Positions 62,786 to 64,000 of a DNA stretch of 64,000 nt are shown in pieces. The DNA is from Photobacterium proteolyticum. Lineage in GTDB: Bacteria > Pseudomonadota > Gammaproteobacteria > Enterobacterales > Vibrionaceae. The notes below the pieces were generated by a model. That model had not been told where the DNA came from and did no database searches. It worked only from the letters and a program-made list of their open reading frames with translations. Location: contig NZ_MJIL01000101.1 in assembly GCF_001939735.1 (NCBI RefSeq), forward strand, positions 62,001 to 126,000, written 5' to 3'. Positions within the stretch are counted from its first letter, which is position 1. Each line of letters begins with the position of its first letter. A program made the translations under genes and the position numbers.

Positions 62786-63555
62786 AGTCGGATCTCCACG
62801 TCCTGTTGTTTCAAATACTGCTTAAGTTCACCGATATTGATGACTTGTTTGTGGAAGACAGAAGCGGCTAGGGCACCGTCTACATTGGCTTTGTTGAAGG
62901 CGTCGGCAAAGTGAACCATCTCACCGGCACCGCCGGATGCGATAAGCGGGACATGGCACACTTCACGTACCATATTAAGCTGAGTCAGATCATAGCCGTT
63001 GCGAACGCCGTCCTGGTTCATCATGTTCAGGACAATCTCGCCGGCACCGCGTCGCTGCACCTCCTGTACCCAGTCGCGCGTTTCCCACTGGGTCGCCTTG
63101 GTACGGGCCTCGTCACCGGTAAACTGGTACACCTGATACTTGCCGGTATCGGCATCGAAGTAGGAGTCAATGCCGACAACGATGCACTGCACGCCAAATT
63201 TATCGGCCAGTTCGGTGATTAGCGCCGGGTTGGCTAGAGCCGGTGAGTTGATAGAGACTTTATCGGCGCCAAATTGCAGGATGCGGCTGGCATCTTCTGC
63301 TGACTTAATGCCGCCGGCGACACAGAACGGGATGTCGATAACCTCGGCTACCCGGGCCACCCAGCTTTTGTCGACCACCCGGCCGTCGCTTGAGGCGGTG
63401 ATATCATAGAACACCAGCTCGTCAGCCCCTTCTTCGGCGTAGCGCTTGGCAAGCGGTACAATGTCACCGATGATTTCGTGGTTGCGGAACTGAACGCCCT
63501 TTACCACCTGTCCGTCACGGACGTCTAAACAAGGAATGATTCGTCTTGCTAGCAT
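62782..63555 (-). CDS. hisF: Imidazole glycerol phosphate synthase, cyclase subunit
   Basis: TIM barrel that, with HisH, forms imidazole glycerol phosphate and AICAR. The catalytic Asp residues are in IIPCLDVRDGQVVKG (Asp11) and VVGIDSYFD (Asp ~130); phosphate-binding loops CVAGGIKSAED and IASGGAGEMVHF are intact. Length 257 equals E. coli HisF (258). The ATG has AAGGAG; 18-base gap from hisA. Confidence 0.98.
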   Translation of the reverse strand: MLARRIIPCLDVRDGQVVKGVQFRNHEIIGDIVPLAKRYAEEGADELVFYDITASSDGRVVDKSWVARVAEVIDIPFCVAGGIKSAEDASRILQFGADKVSINSPALANPALITELADKFGVQCIVVGIDSYFDADTGKYQVYQFTGDEARTKATQWETRDWVQEVQRRGAGEIVLNMMNQDGVRNGYDLTQLNMVREVCHVPLIASGGAGEMVHFADAFNKANVDGALAASVFHKQVINIGELKQYLKQQDVEIRL

Positions 63556-63573
63556 ACTGTTACTCCTTGTCTG

Positions 63574-64000
63574 TTAGTTGTTCCAGCACTGAAAAGCTTC
63601 TTCAGCGCTGAACTTTCCATCGAGTAGTGCACGACCGACAATCACGCCCGCTACACCACTTCCCTTGAGGGCTTCGATATCTTTCAGGCCGCCGATGCCG
63701 CCCGAAGACTGGAACTGCACCTGCGGATACTGGGCACAAAGATCGACATAGAGTTCGACATTTGACCCGGCCAGTGTGCCGTCACGGGAGATATCGGTAC
63801 ACAGTACATGCTTGAGGCCGACGGTGAGGAAGTCATCCAGCAGGGCTTCGATACTGACCCCTGAGTCTTCCTGCCAGCCCGAAATGGCAACATGGCGGTT
63901 GCCGTCTTCGTCGATGTTGACGTCGAGCGCCAGAACAATATGTTCCGGGCCATATTTTTCCATCCAGCCTTTAACCAGCTCCGGCTGTTTTACCGCTGTC
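63574..64000 (-). CDS. hisA: ProFAR isomerase (C-terminal part)
   Basis: Amadori isomerase of histidine synthesis. The visible ~142 residues are the C-terminal part of the TIM barrel: LVKGWMEKYGPEHIVLALDV, TDISRDGTLAGSN with the catalytic Asp, QSSGGIGGLKDIEAL and GVIVGRALLDGKF. The frame is open to the window end, so about 100 N-terminal residues lie outside. An internal ATG at 63963 is not the start. Part of hisA-hisF-hisIE. Confidence 0.96.
   Translation of the reverse strand, partial: TAVKQPELVKGWMEKYGPEHIVLALDVNIDEDGNRHVAISGWQEDSGVSIEALLDDFLTVGLKHVLCTDISRDGTLAGSNVELYVDLCAQYPQVQFQSSGGIGGLKDIEALKGSGVAGVIVGRALLDGKFSAEEAFQCWNN

Noticed and set aside
1..64000. Search for mobile elements, prophage, CRISPR arrays, toxin-antitoxin pairs and tRNA/rRNA genes
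   Set aside because: No transposase, integrase, array of repeats, or tRNA-like TPsiC/anticodon pattern was recognised; gene content is core metabolism throughout. A tRNAscan and repeat search would be needed to exclude small ones.

Overview
The window is ordinary core chromosome of a Vibrionaceae gammaproteobacterium. The mix of families (nagBAC/nagE, SeqA, DUF2788, a VF_A0006-type four-cysteine protein, a lysine-riboswitch NhaC-type transporter, GGDEF) and the roughly 50% GC suggest a Photobacterium, Grimontia or Enterovibrio-like member rather than Vibrio proper; the genus is an inference. No rRNA, tRNA, CRISPR array, insertion sequence or prophage was seen. Coding density is high, and most transcription units end in clear intrinsic terminators.

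Layout. 1-3.1 kb: partial asnB and a CPA2 cation/proton antiporter. 3.2-8.1 kb: amino-sugar locus, nagB-nagA-nagC divergent from nagE, with two NagC-like operators flanking a CRP site. 8.2-8.4 kb: a structured non-coding stretch with its own terminator. 8.5-17.6 kb: glnS, fur, fldA, a DUF2788 protein, ybfF, seqA, pgm, a DUF1853 protein, a small membrane protein and a Nif3-like protein. 17.6-28.9 kb: TCA block, gltA divergent from sdhCDAB-sucABCD, with a sigma70 promoter in front of sdhC. 29-33.3 kb: a small secreted four-cysteine protein, znuBC divergent from znuA across a near-perfect Zur box, and a mepM-like peptidase. 33.4-37.2 kb: a 1274-residue one-protein hybrid regulator. 37.7-40.5 kb: feoABC. 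40.5-47.3 kb: HIT protein, DUF924, GGDEF, argS, yecM, purU and a frameshifted truncated haemoglobin. 47.5-58.4 kb: yoaA, tsaB, small ORF, Slp-family lipoprotein, hydrolase, fadD (with FadR box), rnd, minCDE, ycgL and a lytic transglycosylase, an order close to that in E. coli. 58.6-64 kb: hns-like gene, lysine riboswitch plus transporter, tdk, and the end of the his operon (hisA-hisF-hisIE).

How the parts work together. Several regulators sit beside their targets: NagC/CRP on the nag genes, Zur on zinc uptake, Fur (inferred) on feo, FadR on fadD and a lysine riboswitch on the transporter.

The most unusual object is the hybrid regulator at 33421-37245. Its beta-propeller sensor, ATPase domain and AraC output look intact, but the phospho-acceptor histidine position is serine and the receiver domain has lost its acidic pair and its switch Ser/Thr. 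It probably signals without a classical phosphorelay. Other points worth a look are the nagE-glnS non-coding region, the palindrome cluster between the hybrid regulator and feoA, the 83-bp nested palindrome upstream of argS, and the haemoglobin frameshift.
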